DNA of 64,000 nucleotides, taken from positions 4,629,001-4,693,000 of the forward strand of contig CM069765.1 of the NCBI GenBank assembly GCA_036169595.1, given 5' to 3'. The translations under genes were made by a program, and so were the position numbers. Below are positions 40,958 through 50,790 of the stretch, piece by piece; within the stretch, counting starts at the first letter, position 1, and the number at the start of each line of letters is the position of its first letter. This stretch comes from Dictyostelium firmibasis (taxonomy: Eukaryota > Evosea > Eumycetozoa > Dictyosteliales > Dictyosteliaceae). The notes beneath the pieces are model-generated. The model ran no database searches, was not told where the DNA came from, and saw only the letters and a program-made list of their open reading frames with translations.

Positions 40958-42391
40958 ATGCCATTCGGGTTATCGTCAGCTCCTCGAGTCTTTACAATGT
41001 TAATGAGACCAGTACTCCGAATGCTAAGAGATATCAACATTTCCGTAATCGCCTACTTAGACGATCTTCTAATCGTTGGTTCAACAAAAGAAGAATGTTT
41101 AAACAACCTCAACCAAACAATGAATATGTTAGTCAAACTCGGATTCAAGTTAAATCTAGAAAAGAGTGTTCTCGAGCCAACTCAATCAATAACGTTTCTA
41201 GGATTACAAATCGATTCAATATCAATGAAGCTACTTGTTCCAAAAGAAAAGAAGAAGAGTATCATCAAGGATATCAGGAACTTTCTAAAACTCGAAACTT
41301 GTACTCTAAGAAAGTTAGCTGGTTTAAAAGGAAAACTGATTGCATTGAAAGATGCAGTAATACCATTCCGTTTATACACTCGTCAAACAAACAAGTTTCA
41401 TTGTCAAAGTCTGAAACTAGCAAATGGAAATTGGGATCAATCATTTCCAATTTCTCAAGATGTCAAGAAAGAAATTTCAAATTGGTTAACTCTATTAAAC
41501 CAATGGAATGGAAAAGAAATAAGTCTGTTTCCAAGTTACGATTATGTTCTAACAACAGATGCTTCAGAATCAGGTGCAGGTGCAACTTTAATGAAAGACA
41601 AAAAACTCATCAAAACTTGGTCATTCCAGTGGTCAGAAGTCCAATCAAACATGTCATCGAACCGTCGAGAAATGCTCGCTCTACTAATGGCATTTCAAAC
41701 TCTATGTCGGAAGTTGAACAATTGTAATCTAAAGATTCAAACCGACAACACAACGACTCTCTCGTATGTCAATCTCCAAGGTGGTCAGATTCAAGATCTA
41801 TCGATTCTCTTCGAACAGCTCTGGAAACAATGTCTCAAGAAGAAAATCAATCTGATCGGGGAACACATTCCAGGATTCTTCAATGTCAAAGCCGATCACC
41901 TCAGTCGTCTATCAGAGATGAATCACAAACTATCCAAGCCGATCAAGAGTTACAATTGGCAACTCAAGAAAGAAGTATTCAATCGAATTCAACTCCAATT
42001 CGGTCAAATTCAAATGGATCTGTTTGCTTCACACTTCAACCATCAAACAATCAATTACTCAACCATGAAAATGAATGCTCTACAACTCGATTGGAGTCAG
42101 TGGGATCAATGTCTAGCGTTCCCACCTCCAATACTTTTGCCTTCTGTGATGGAGAAGATGAACTTATTGAGTTCGAAGATGGTTTCTATAATACTGATCT
42201 TCCCGATTTGGAGATCAGCAACTTGGTATCCGATGATTCAAGCTCAAGTTCCTCGTCATCATCACCATCTGTTTCCTCAAGTACTGGGTACGTTCCAAGA
42301 AGTATTGACAAAAGAATCGATAGAGTCAATACCAATTCAAATTCAGCAACGATGGAAATTGGGGATTATTCGACTTTCCAATCTCATGTAA
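40958..42391 (+). CDS. DIRS reverse transcriptase / RNase H (5' truncated)
   Basis: Begins at MPFGLSSAPRVFTMLM and contains AYLDDLLIVGS, FLGLQIDS, LTTDASESGAGA, RREMLALL, QTDNTTTLSYVN and KADHLSR. The first third of RT is not present. Confidence 0.75.
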   Translation: MPFGLSSAPRVFTMLMRPVLRMLRDINISVIAYLDDLLIVGSTKEECLNNLNQTMNMLVKLGFKLNLEKSVLEPTQSITFLGLQIDSISMKLLVPKEKKKSIIKDIRNFLKLETCTLRKLAGLKGKLIALKDAVIPFRLYTRQTNKFHCQSLKLANGNWDQSFPISQDVKKEISNWLTLLNQWNGKEISLFPSYDYVLTTDASESGAGATLMKDKKLIKTWSFQWSEVQSNMSSNRREMLALLMAFQTLCRKLNNCNLKIQTDNTTTLSYVNLQGGQIQDLSILFEQLWKQCLKKKINLIGEHIPGFFNVKADHLSRLSEMNHKLSKPIKSYNWQLKKEVFNRIQLQFGQIQMDLFASHFNHQTINYSTMKMNALQLDWSQWDQCLAFPPPILLPSVMEKMNLLSSKMVSIILIFPIWRSATWYPMIQAQVPRHHHHLFPQVLGTFQEVLTKESIESIPIQIQQRWKLGIIRLSNLM

Positions 42392-43365
42392 AGTCAATAA
42401 TTAAAACAAGTAAATCGAGTACTTCGAATTTGTTTATGAACTCTTGGCAGCCATCAACCTTAAAGGTCTATGATTCAAACTACTCAAAGTTCCATTTCTT
42501 TTGTATTTTAAATCGTTTGGATCCATCAAAGATTACTCTGGTAGTTTTTATGGACTATTTGACCTATTTATTCAAGCTACAACCTCCGTTGGCTTATTCA
42601 ACAATTAACAGTCATCGTTCAATGCTTAATCAGTTGCTCATTCTTAGAAATCAATCTGAAATCGTTAATAATCCATTCATATCAAGAATAATGACTGGTA
42701 TTCACAAGTTACGTCCGAGTAACTCAAAGTATAATGAAATCTGGAATGCAAATCAAGTTTTCAAATACTTATCTACAATCAACGTTTATCCAAAGTTTAC
42801 ATACTCTGTTCTTCTACATAAGACTTTTGTTCTTTGTAAAATGTTTGGTTTAGCAAGGTCATCTGACTTGGTCAAATGGTCTTACAAGAATTTAATAATC
42901 ACTGAACACTCAATTAAAGCTCCTGTTATCAATGCAAAAGAACAAAGTAATACAAAGAATGCTGATATTTCAATTCTAGAATTAACTTCATTAGATGAAT
43001 CAAATGTAAGTATTTGTCCAGTTCTCCATCTTTCAAGATACCTCAAACACTCTGAACAAAGAAGAACTGCTTCATCTGGTGATTCGGTATTCATTCTCCG
43101 TGATGGTAATCCAGTTTCAGTCGAATATATAAACTCTATAGTTTTATCAATACTTTCAAAATCAGGTATTGATATTACAAAGTTCAAATCTCACTCTACT
43201 CGTTCCGCTATGGCTTCTCTCTTGTTGTCCAGTAATGTTCCATTCCATGTGGTCAAGAAACTCGGTCGTTGGAAATCAAATGATACAGTTGATAACTTTT
43301 ATGACAAGAAAATCATTGGTGAAAAATCTGGTGGTTTCTTAAATAATGTAGTCCAACTTTCATAA
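41830..43365 (+). CDS. DIRS tyrosine recombinase (YR)
   Basis: An open 511-residue frame overlapping the RT end. Ser-rich overlap region, core-binding domain LFMNSWQPSTLKVYDSNYS, catalytic domain HSTRSAMASLLL and LGRWKSNDTVDNFYDKK, C-terminus NVVQLS. Confidence 0.8.
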   Translation: MSQEENQSDRGTHSRILQCQSRSPQSSIRDESQTIQADQELQLATQERSIQSNSTPIRSNSNGSVCFTLQPSNNQLLNHENECSTTRLESVGSMSSVPTSNTFAFCDGEDELIEFEDGFYNTDLPDLEISNLVSDDSSSSSSSSSPSVSSSTGYVPRSIDKRIDRVNTNSNSATMEIGDYSTFQSHVKSIIKTSKSSTSNLFMNSWQPSTLKVYDSNYSKFHFFCILNRLDPSKITLVVFMDYLTYLFKLQPPLAYSTINSHRSMLNQLLILRNQSEIVNNPFISRIMTGIHKLRPSNSKYNEIWNANQVFKYLSTINVYPKFTYSVLLHKTFVLCKMFGLARSSDLVKWSYKNLIITEHSIKAPVINAKEQSNTKNADISILELTSLDESNVSICPVLHLSRYLKHSEQRRTASSGDSVFILRDGNPVSVEYINSIVLSILSKSGIDITKFKSHSTRSAMASLLLSSNVPFHVVKKLGRWKSNDTVDNFYDKKIIGEKSGGFLNNVVQLS

Positions 43366-43806
43366 ATTTAAATATATATATGATAATATAAATTAAAAAT
43401 TTAAATAATTAAATTATATTTTATATTAAATATATATATTTAAATTGGTCCCAACCCGCCCTCCCTTAGTCGGAATTCCATATAAATCAAATTGTTTTCA
43501 ATATTTAGTACCACTATTTATACTGTTTTTACTTTCTGAAAAATTTCACAAAACTCAAAAAAAATAGGTGCGTGACACGTGGCAACTTTTTTCAAACTCG
43601 AAATTTTTCATTTTTTCAATAATTTTTTCGAGCTAAAAAACCTCCAGAAAATTCATTTGAATTTCTCTGAAAATTATCTTAAATATTTGGGAATAATCAA
43701 ATAAATAAATGTATTCATAAATTTAAATATATATATTTAATATAAAATATAATTTAATTATTTAAATTTTTAATTTAAATATATATATTTAATATAAATA
43801 ATTACC

Positions 43807-44082
43807 GGAATTCCATATAAATCAAATTGTTTTCAATATTTAGTGCCACTATTTATACTGTTTTTTTTTTTCTTCAAAATTTCTCAAAACTCAAAAAAAT
43901 AGGTGCGTGACACGTGGCAACTTTTTTCAAACTCGAAATTTTTCATTTTTTCAATAATTTTTTCGAGCTAAAAAACCTCCAGAAAATTCATTTGAATTTC
44001 TCTGAAAATTATCTTAAATATTTGGGAATAATCAAATAAATAAATGTATTCATAAATTTAAATATATATATGATAATATAAA
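43807..44082 (+). repeat. Extra DIRS ITR fragment
   Basis: A second right-type ITR (starts GGAATTCCATATAAATC) follows the element's own right ITR. It ends with the left-type terminus GATAATATAAA, which abuts chlamydial rpsL-side DNA at 44083. Confidence 0.8.
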
Positions 44083-44152
44083 GAAGTCATTCTCAATTAC
44101 TTATCTGTAGAAATAGGGGTATCTACAGGCTTTAAGAGGGCACAAGACCGCT

Positions 44153-44518
44153 CTATTTAGGTTTTTTTGCGCCGTATTTTGACCGACTTTGTTTACGATC
44201 TTTTACTGCAGCACAATCTAAAGCTCCTCGAACGAAATGGTAACGAACACCAGGAAGGTCTTTAACCCTTCCACCTCTTACGAGTACAATGCTGTGCTCT
44301 TGGAGGTTATGGCCTTCGCCACCGATGTAAGCAATGACTTCTTGCCCGTTCGAAAGACGAACCCAAGCTACTTTTCTCAGCGCTGAGTTAGGTTTCTTTG
44401 GAGTTTGACTTGCAAGCACACGCCTCGTTTTTGAGGACATTCTTGCAAAGCAGGTGATTTACAACGTTTTGCTTTTCGTCCCCGCCCTGTTTTGACTAAT
44501 TGATTAATTGTCGGCATC
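44153..44518 (-). pseudogene. rpsL: 30S ribosomal protein S12 (chlamydial), frameshifted
   Basis: S12 sits at the decoding centre of the small subunit. Start at 44518, with Shine-Dalgarno AAGGA 6 bases upstream; the first part reads [20 protein letters not shown], then [17 protein letters not shown]. The frame then shifts by one base near 44405-44420 into [55 protein letters not shown] and the basic end [11 protein letters not shown]. Length is normal for S12 (~122 residues). One frameshift seen; not functional as it stands. The stretch between it and rho (44519-44715) encodes a short open piece (FELDKEKIQRSLIEYDL) that I cannot name. Confidence 0.85.
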
Positions 44519-44715
44519 AGTTTTCCTTAAAATAATTCAATATGAAAAAAGCGTTTCTCATGAACATGCATGTCTAAAGATATCTTTTTCTGGTGAAGAG
44601 GAAGTTTTAAGATCATACTCAATCAAACTTCTCTGAATCTTTTCTTTATCCAATTCAAAGCACACCTTGGATCTGTTTCTACCCCCCTCTATTCCCTGAA
44701 TTCATGGATTGGCAA

Positions 44716-45710
44716 CTACTCTTTCATCGAGAGAAGAAACTCAATATTGCTATTAGTCTTCTTTAAACGGCCCGTTAAAAGATTCATGTCATCTAAAGGT
44801 GATAAATCAGCAAGTGCTTGCCGCATCAGATAGATTTTCTCGAGTTCTTCAGGGTGGCACAGAAGCTCTTCTTTACGCGTTCCGCTCTTAATCAGATCAA
44901 TCGCAGGATAGGTTCTTCGGTCGGCTAAACGTCTGTCAAGAACCAGTTCTATATTTCCCGTTCCTTTAAACTCTTCAAAGATCACTTCATCCATACGAGA
45001 TCCGGTATCAATCAACGTTGTGGCAATGATCGTCAGTGATCCGCCCTCTTCAACATTACGAGCAGCTCCAAATATTCGCTTGGGTTTATGAAGGGCATTA
45101 GCATCAATCCCTCCACTCAAAATTTTTCCTGAATGTGGCTGGATGGTGTTATAAGCCCGTGCAAGCCTTGTTAAAGAATCCAAAAGAATCAAGACATCCT
45201 GATAATACTCAACCAGTCTTCGAGCTTTCTCAATGGCCATCTCTGCCACTTGAACGTTTCTTTCAGGAGGTTAATCAAATGTAGAAGAAACTCCTAAAGA
45301 AAAGGAAATCGGATCGTTCCATAAACCGTATCTCCTTTTTTTAAATCAAACCGCCGGATTTGAGCTGGAGAGACATAAATATCTTCTGCAGAAGGGAGAT
45401 AATTGTAATTTGGAGAGCGTAAAAAACCAAATACATCCGGAAGAACTTCAAACACTCCTTCCCCTACTAAAACTTCTGTGGGAGATTCAGCTTTTGCTTT
45501 TATGATTTCAAAGACAAGTTGAGATTTAGCGATCGATCCTAAGTTAAGACTCATCATCCTTGCAACGTTATTGAGCTCTTCCACTTCCATACGTTGCAGA
45601 TCGGCAATTTTTGTAATCTGTTCTTGAGGTGTCGGTTGAGGGGGGGATGAAGGGAGGGTCTGTTCAGAAGAAAGCGCTTCTGATTCTGGATGGGATGGAT
45701 CGGATTTCAT
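44716..45710 (-). pseudogene. rho: Transcription terminator Rho (chlamydial), internally deleted
   Basis: RNA helicase that ends transcription. Start at ATG 45710 (MKSDPSHPESEALSSEQTLP), chosen because AGGAG precedes it by 6 bases. The N-terminal part has the Rho_N segment (MEVEELNNVARMMSLNLGSI) and RNA-binding cold-shock region (VFGFLRSPNYNYLPSAEDIY). Near 45290 the sequence jumps from GTIRFPF to VSSTFD, losing ~150 residues with Walker A and part of Walker B, and changing frame. An in-frame stop follows ([15 protein letters not shown]). The C-terminal part is intact: [35 protein letters not shown] (Q-loop side), [20 protein letters not shown], ending at 44716. Confidence 0.85.
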
Positions 45711-45729
45711 TCGTGCTCCTTGCATAAAT

Positions 45730-46120
45730 TGGGCAGTACCTTAAAAAAATTCTTTTTTTCATCGCACAACATCACCTACGATCCAGGTTTCTCAAGAAGA
45801 AAAATCTTGGTTATAAACCTCCTATTTCGATTTTGCTTAAAAGCAAAAAGAAGTAGGTTAATGGCTATAAGGAAGAAATCTTCTAAGAGTTGAATTGAGT
45901 TTAAAAACACAATAATCGTAAGTTTTTTCTATTAAAATGGTGATTTGTAATGATGTCTTAGGGGAAAAATAACTTTATATTCTCTTAAGACATTTAAGAG
46001 TGAGGAGCTTAACACGGTCATCGTGTCAGCATCAACTCTATCACCTCCCCTTTTTTTCATTAAACCGTAAATCAGTCAGTTGATTGAAGGTAAGAAAATC
46101 TATAGGGATGATTTTCCTTA
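45730..46120 (-). pseudogene. Possible dephospho-CoA kinase (CoaE) remnant
   Basis: Between polA and rho, where coaE lies in Chlamydia, only ~390 bp remain. One minus-strand stretch near 46000-46055 reads GGDRVDADTMTVLSSSLLNV, resembling the VDAD segment that follows the P-loop in CoaE. The rest has no usable frame. Position supports the call more than the sequence does. Confidence 0.3.
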
Positions 46121-46123
46121 ACG

Positions 46124-46482
46124 TTAACACTCTCCCCAATTTTTTCCAATTGAAATATGGACTTCAAGAGGAACTTTTAAAGTCATCACCTGTTCCATAT
46201 GGGCTTTAACGTCTTGAGATAACGAAAAAATCTCTTCTTGGGGCGCTTCAAAGAGTAATTCATCGTGAATTTGAAGGAGCATATGGCAGTGAGGTTTTTG
46301 ACTTAAGTGACGATCAATCTGAATCATTGCCATCTTTATCAAATCAGCAGCGGTTCCTTGCAGAGGGGTGTTAATGGCCAGTCTTTCAGAAGCGGCTCTA
46401 ATCATAGGATTTTTTTTCGTGAGATCAGGGATCGGCCGCTTTCTTCCTGTCATTGTGATGGCATACCCTGTCTTTCTTGCCT
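46124..46482 (-). pseudogene. polA: DNA polymerase I, C-terminal fragment (chlamydial)
   Basis: The last ~119 residues of the polymerase domain: ARKTGYAITMTGRKRPIPDL, then the conserved segment ERLAINTPLQGTAADLIKMA, and catalytic motif C MLLQIHDELLFEAP (HDE), ending IGKNWGEC at 46124. No lesion in this part. The upstream portion is lost at the junction with a DIRS fragment at 46483. The order polA-(coaE)-rho on one strand matches the chlamydial chromosome. Confidence 0.85.
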
Positions 46483-48534
46483 ATAAACGGATTAAAGGTT
46501 CCACTACTTCCAAACTTCAAACCGATGCTGAACCCAATTCCGATTTCAATTCCAGAGGGTCCGAAATCAGATTGTATCACAAACGAAGTACAAGATTTAT
46601 TAAAAGACAATGCAATAGAACAGGTACTTCCAAACCGTCACTCCCAACTCGTTTTTTACTCCAAAGTGTTTACGGTTCCAAAAGCTGGAACGAATTTACA
46701 TCGTCCAGTACTAGATCTAAAGAGGATAAACCTTTTTATCAAAAATCAATCATTCAAGATGGAAGGTCTAAAGAATCTGTCTTCAATGGTAAAACAAGGT
46801 TACTACATGGTAAAGCTCGATATCAAGAAAGCTTATCTCCATGTATTAGTCGACGAAAGTTATCGAGATTTATTCCGATTCGTTTGGAAAGGAACTCATT
46901 ACAGATGGAGAACAATGCCATTCGGGTTATCGTCAGCTCCTCGAATCTTTACAATGTTAATGAGACCAGTACTCCGAATGCTAAGAGATATCCACATTTC
47001 CGTAATCGCCTACTTAGACGATCTTCTAATCGTTGGTTCAACAAAAGAAGAATGTTTAAACAACCTCAACCAAACAATGAATCTGTTAGTCAAACTCGGA
47101 TTCAAGTTAAATCTAGAAAAGAGTGTTCTCGAGCCAACTCAATCAATAACGTTTCTAGGATTACAAATCGATTCAATATCAATGAAGCTACTTGTTCCAA
47201 AAGAAAAGAAGAAGAATATCATCAAAGATATAAGAAACTTTCTAAAACTCGAAACTTGTACTCTAAGAAAGTTAGCTGGTTTAAAAGGAAAACTGATTGC
47301 ATTGAAAGATGCAGTAATACCATTCCGTTTATACACTCGTCAATCATTTCCAATTTCTCAAGACGTCAAGAAAGAAATTTCAAATTGGTTAACTCTCTTA
47401 AACCAATGGAATGGAAAAGAAATAAGTCTGTTTCCAAGTTACGATTATGTTCTAACAACAGATGCATCAGAATCAGGTGCAGGTGCAACTTTAATGAAAG
47501 ACAACAAACTCATCAAAACTTGGTCGTTCCAGTGGTCAGAAGTCCAATCAAACATGACATCGAACCGTCGAGAAATGCTTGCTCTACTAATGGCATTTCA
47601 GACTCTATGTCGGAAGTTGAACAACTGCAATCTAAAGATTCAAACCGACAACACAACAACTCTCTCGTATGTCAATCGCCGAGGTGGTCAGATTCAAGAT
47701 CTATCGATTCTCTTCGAACAACTTTGGAAACAATGTCTCAAGAAGAAAATCAATCTGATTGGGGAACACATTCCAGGATTCTTCAATGTCAAAGCCGATC
47801 ACCTCAGTCGTCTATCAGAGATGAATCACAAATCATCCAAGCCGATCAAGAGTTACAACTGGCAACTCAAGAAAGAAGTATTCAATCGAATTCAACTCCA
47901 ATTCGGTCAAATTCAAATGGATCTATTTGCTTCACACTTCAACCATCAAACAATCAATTACTCAACCATGAAAATGAATGCTCTACAACTCGATTGGAGT
48001 CAGTGGGATCAATGTCTAGCGTTCCCTCCTCCAATACTTTTGCCTTCTGTGATGGAGAAGATGAACTTATTGAGTTCGAAGATGGTTTCTATAATACTGA
48101 TCTTCCCGATTTGGAGATCAGCAACTTGGTATCCGATGATTCAAGCTCAAGTTCCTCGTCATCATCGCCATCTGTTTCCTCAAGTACTGGGTACGTTCCA
48201 AGAAGTATTGACAAAAGAATCGATAGAGTCAATACCAATTCAAATTCAGCAACGATGGAAACTGGGGATTATTCGACTTTCCAATCTCATGTAAAGTCAA
48301 TACTTAAAACAAGTAAATCGAGTACTTCGAATTTGTTTATGAACTCTTGGCAACCATCAACCTTAAAGGTCTATGATTCAAACTACTCAAAGTTCCATTT
48401 CTTTTGTATTTTGAATCGTATGGATCCATCAAAGATTACTCTGGTAGTTTTTATGGACTATTTGACCTATTGATTCAAGCTACAACCTCCGTTAGCTTAT
48501 TCAACAATTAACAGTCATCGTTCAATGCTCAATG
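46483..48534 (+). mobile_element. DIRS-1-like element, internal fragment (RT + part of YR)
   Basis: A plus-strand piece that starts inside RT directly at the polA junction and ends inside YR. Contains RT/RNase H (to about 48294) and the first part of YR (to about 48534). No gag, ITR or ICR. Broken, with about two breaks besides the two cut ends. Confidence 0.8.
46486..48294 (+). CDS. DIRS reverse transcriptase / RNase H (5' truncated)
   Basis: Long open frame with LDIKKAYLHVLVDE, TMPFGLSSAPRIF, AYLDDLLIVGS, LTTDASESGAGA and QTDNTTTLSYVN. Slightly shorter than the complete copies at 4713-6608 and 49962-51857. Confidence 0.75.
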   Translation, partial: NGLKVPLLPNFKPMLNPIPISIPEGPKSDCITNEVQDLLKDNAIEQVLPNRHSQLVFYSKVFTVPKAGTNLHRPVLDLKRINLFIKNQSFKMEGLKNLSSMVKQGYYMVKLDIKKAYLHVLVDESYRDLFRFVWKGTHYRWRTMPFGLSSAPRIFTMLMRPVLRMLRDIHISVIAYLDDLLIVGSTKEECLNNLNQTMNLLVKLGFKLNLEKSVLEPTQSITFLGLQIDSISMKLLVPKEKKKNIIKDIRNFLKLETCTLRKLAGLKGKLIALKDAVIPFRLYTRQSFPISQDVKKEISNWLTLLNQWNGKEISLFPSYDYVLTTDASESGAGATLMKDNKLIKTWSFQWSEVQSNMTSNRREMLALLMAFQTLCRKLNNCNLKIQTDNTTTLSYVNRRGGQIQDLSILFEQLWKQCLKKKINLIGEHIPGFFNVKADHLSRLSEMNHKSSKPIKSYNWQLKKEVFNRIQLQFGQIQMDLFASHFNHQTINYSTMKMNALQLDWSQWDQCLAFPPPILLPSVMEKMNLLSSKMVSIILIFPIWRSATWYPMIQAQVPRHHRHLFPQVLGTFQEVLTKESIESIPIQIQQRWKLGIIRLSNLM

Positions 48535-48906
48535 AGGTGTTTACAGTAAATTGTAGAAATCAAATTCAAAAATTAAGTTAAAAATTTAAATAATTAAATT
48601 ATATTTTATATTAAATATATATATTTAAATTTATGGAATACATTTATTTATTTGATTATTCCCAAATATTTAAGATAATTTTCAGAGAAATTCAAATGAA
48701 TTTTCTGGAGTTTTTTTGCTCGAAAAAATTATTGAAAAAATGAAAAATTTCGAGTTTGAAAAAAGTTGCCACGTGTCATGCACCTATTTTTTTTTTGAGT
48801 TTTGCGAAATTTTTCAGAAAGTAAAAACAGTATAAATAGTGGCACTAAATATTGAAAACAATTTGATTTATATGGAATTCCGACTAAGGGAGGGCGGGTT
48901 GGGACC

Positions 48907-48987
48907 AATTTAAATATATATATTTAATATAAAATATAATTTAATTATTTAAATTTTTAATTTATATTATCATATATATATTTAAAT
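48907..48987 (-). repeat. DIRS internal complementary region (ICR)
   Basis: Same structure as 9737-9815, in minus orientation, between the YR stop and the GC-rich spacer GGTCCCAACCCGCCCTCCC. Confidence 0.8.
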
Positions 48988-50790
48988 TTATGAAAGTTGG
49001 ACTACATTATTTAAGAAACCACCAGATTTTTCACCAATGATTTTCTTGTCATAAAAGTTATCAACTGTATCATTTGATTTCCAACGACCGAGTTTCTTGA
49101 CCACATGGAATGGAACATTGTTGGACAACAAGAGAGAAGCCATAGCGGAACGAGTAGAGTGAGATTTGAACTTTGTAATATCAATACCTGATTTTGAAAG
49201 TATTGATAAAACTATAGAGTTTATATATTCGACTGAAACTGGACTACCATCACGGAGAATGAATACTGAATCACCAGATGAAGCAGTTCTTCTTTGTTCA
49301 GAGTGTTTGAGGTATCTTGAAAGATGGAGAACTGGACAAATACTTGCATTTGATTCATCTAGTGAAGTTAATTCTAGAATTGAAATATCAGCATTCTTTG
49401 TATTCCTTTGTTCTTTTGCATTGATAACAGGAGCTTTAATTGAGTGTTCAGTGATTATTAAACTCTTGTAAGACCATTTGACCAAGTCAGATGACCTTGC
49501 CAAACCAAACATTTTACAAAGAACAAAAGTCTTATGTAGAAGAACAGTGTATGTAAACTTTGGATAAACGTTGATTGTAGATAAGTATTTGAAAACTTGA
49601 TTTGCATTCCAGATTTCATTATACTTTGAGTTACTTGGACGTAACTTGTGAATACCAGTCATTATTCTTGATATGAACGGATCATTAACGATTTCAGATT
49701 GATTTCTAAGAATGAGCAACTGATTGAGCATTGAACGATGACTGTTAATTGTTGAATAAGCCAACGGAGGTTGTAGCTTGAATAAATAGGTCAAATAGTC
49801 CATAAAAACTACCAAAGTAATCTTTGATGGATCCAAACGATTCAAAATACAAAAGAAATGGAACTTTGAGTAGTTTGAATCATAGACCTTTAAGGTTGAC
49901 GCTTGCCAAGAGTTCATAAACAAATTCGAAGTACTCGATTTACTTGTTTTAATTATTGACTTTACATGAGATTGGAAAGTCGAATAATCCCCAGTTTCCA
50001 TCGTTGCTGAATTTGAATTGGTATTGACTCTATCGATTCTTTTGTCAATACTTCCTGGAACGTACCCAGTACTTGAGGAAACAGATGGCGATGATGACGA
50101 GGAACTTGAGCTTGAATCATCGGATACCAAGTTGCTGATCTCCAAATCGGGAAGATCAGTATTATAGAAACCATCTTCGAACTCAATAAGTTCATCTTCT
50201 CCATCACAGAAGGCAAAAGTATTGGAGGCGGGAACGCTAGACATTGATCCCACTGACTCCAATCGAGTTGTAGAGCATTCATTTTCATGGTTGAGTAATT
50301 GATTGTTTGATGGTTGAAGTGTGAAGCAAACAGATCCATTTGAATTTGACCGAATTGGAGTTGAATTCGATTGAATACTTCTTTCTTGAGTTGCCAATTG
50401 TAACTCTTGATCGGCTTGGATAATTTGTGATTCATCTCTGATAGACGACTGAGGTGATCGGCTTTGACATTGAAGAATCCTGGAATGTGTTCCCCGATCA
50501 GATTGATTTTCTTCTTGAGACATTGTTTCCAGAGCTGTTCGAAGAGAATCGATAGATCTTGAATCTGACCACCTTGGCGATTGACATACGAGAGAGTTGT
50601 TGTGTTGTCGGTTTGAATCTTTAGATTGCAGTTGTTCAATTTCCGACATAGAGTCTGAAATGCCATTAGTAGAGCAAGCATTTCTCGACGGTTCGATGAC
50701 ATGTTTGATTGGATTTCTGACCACTGGAACGACCAAGTTTTGATGAGTTTGTTGTCTTTCATTAAAGTTGCACCTGCACCTGATTCTGAT
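48988..50790 (-). CDS. DIRS tyrosine recombinase (YR)
   Basis: Recombinase frame ending NVVQLS at 48988, with core-binding region FMNSWQASTLKVYDSNYS, HSTRSAMASLLL and LGRWKSNDTVDNFY. The frame is open far upstream through the RT overlap, so the true start is uncertain; the given upstream limit is approximate. Confidence 0.7.
   Translation of the reverse strand: MRIRCRCNFNERQQTHQNLVVPVVRNPIKHVIEPSRNACSTNGISDSMSEIEQLQSKDSNRQHNNSLVCQSPRWSDSRSIDSLRTALETMSQEENQSDRGTHSRILQCQSRSPQSSIRDESQIIQADQELQLATQERSIQSNSTPIRSNSNGSVCFTLQPSNNQLLNHENECSTTRLESVGSMSSVPASNTFAFCDGEDELIEFEDGFYNTDLPDLEISNLVSDDSSSSSSSSSPSVSSSTGYVPGSIDKRIDRVNTNSNSATMETGDYSTFQSHVKSIIKTSKSSTSNLFMNSWQASTLKVYDSNYSKFHFFCILNRLDPSKITLVVFMDYLTYLFKLQPPLAYSTINSHRSMLNQLLILRNQSEIVNDPFISRIMTGIHKLRPSNSKYNEIWNANQVFKYLSTINVYPKFTYTVLLHKTFVLCKMFGLARSSDLVKWSYKSLIITEHSIKAPVINAKEQRNTKNADISILELTSLDESNASICPVLHLSRYLKHSEQRRTASSGDSVFILRDGSPVSVEYINSIVLSILSKSGIDITKFKSHSTRSAMASLLLSNNVPFHVVKKLGRWKSNDTVDNFYDKKIIGEKSGGFLNNVVQLS

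Larger units (their letters stand above)
39880..43772 (+). mobile_element. DIRS-1-like element with both ITRs
   Basis: Plus strand, with left ITR (39880-40287), a short rearranged gag region, RT/RNase H (from about 40922), YR (to 43365), ICR (43366-43445), spacer and right ITR (about 43474-43772). The YR is complete; gag and the N-terminal part of RT are rearranged. Broken, with about two or three breaks, all in the 5' half. The left terminus abuts chlamydial DNA at 39879. Confidence 0.85.

Noticed and set aside
3328-44082. CRISPR-like array from the many copies of the TGACACGTGGCAA block
   Set aside because: The repeats are DIRS ITRs hundreds to thousands of bases apart with no spacer pattern.
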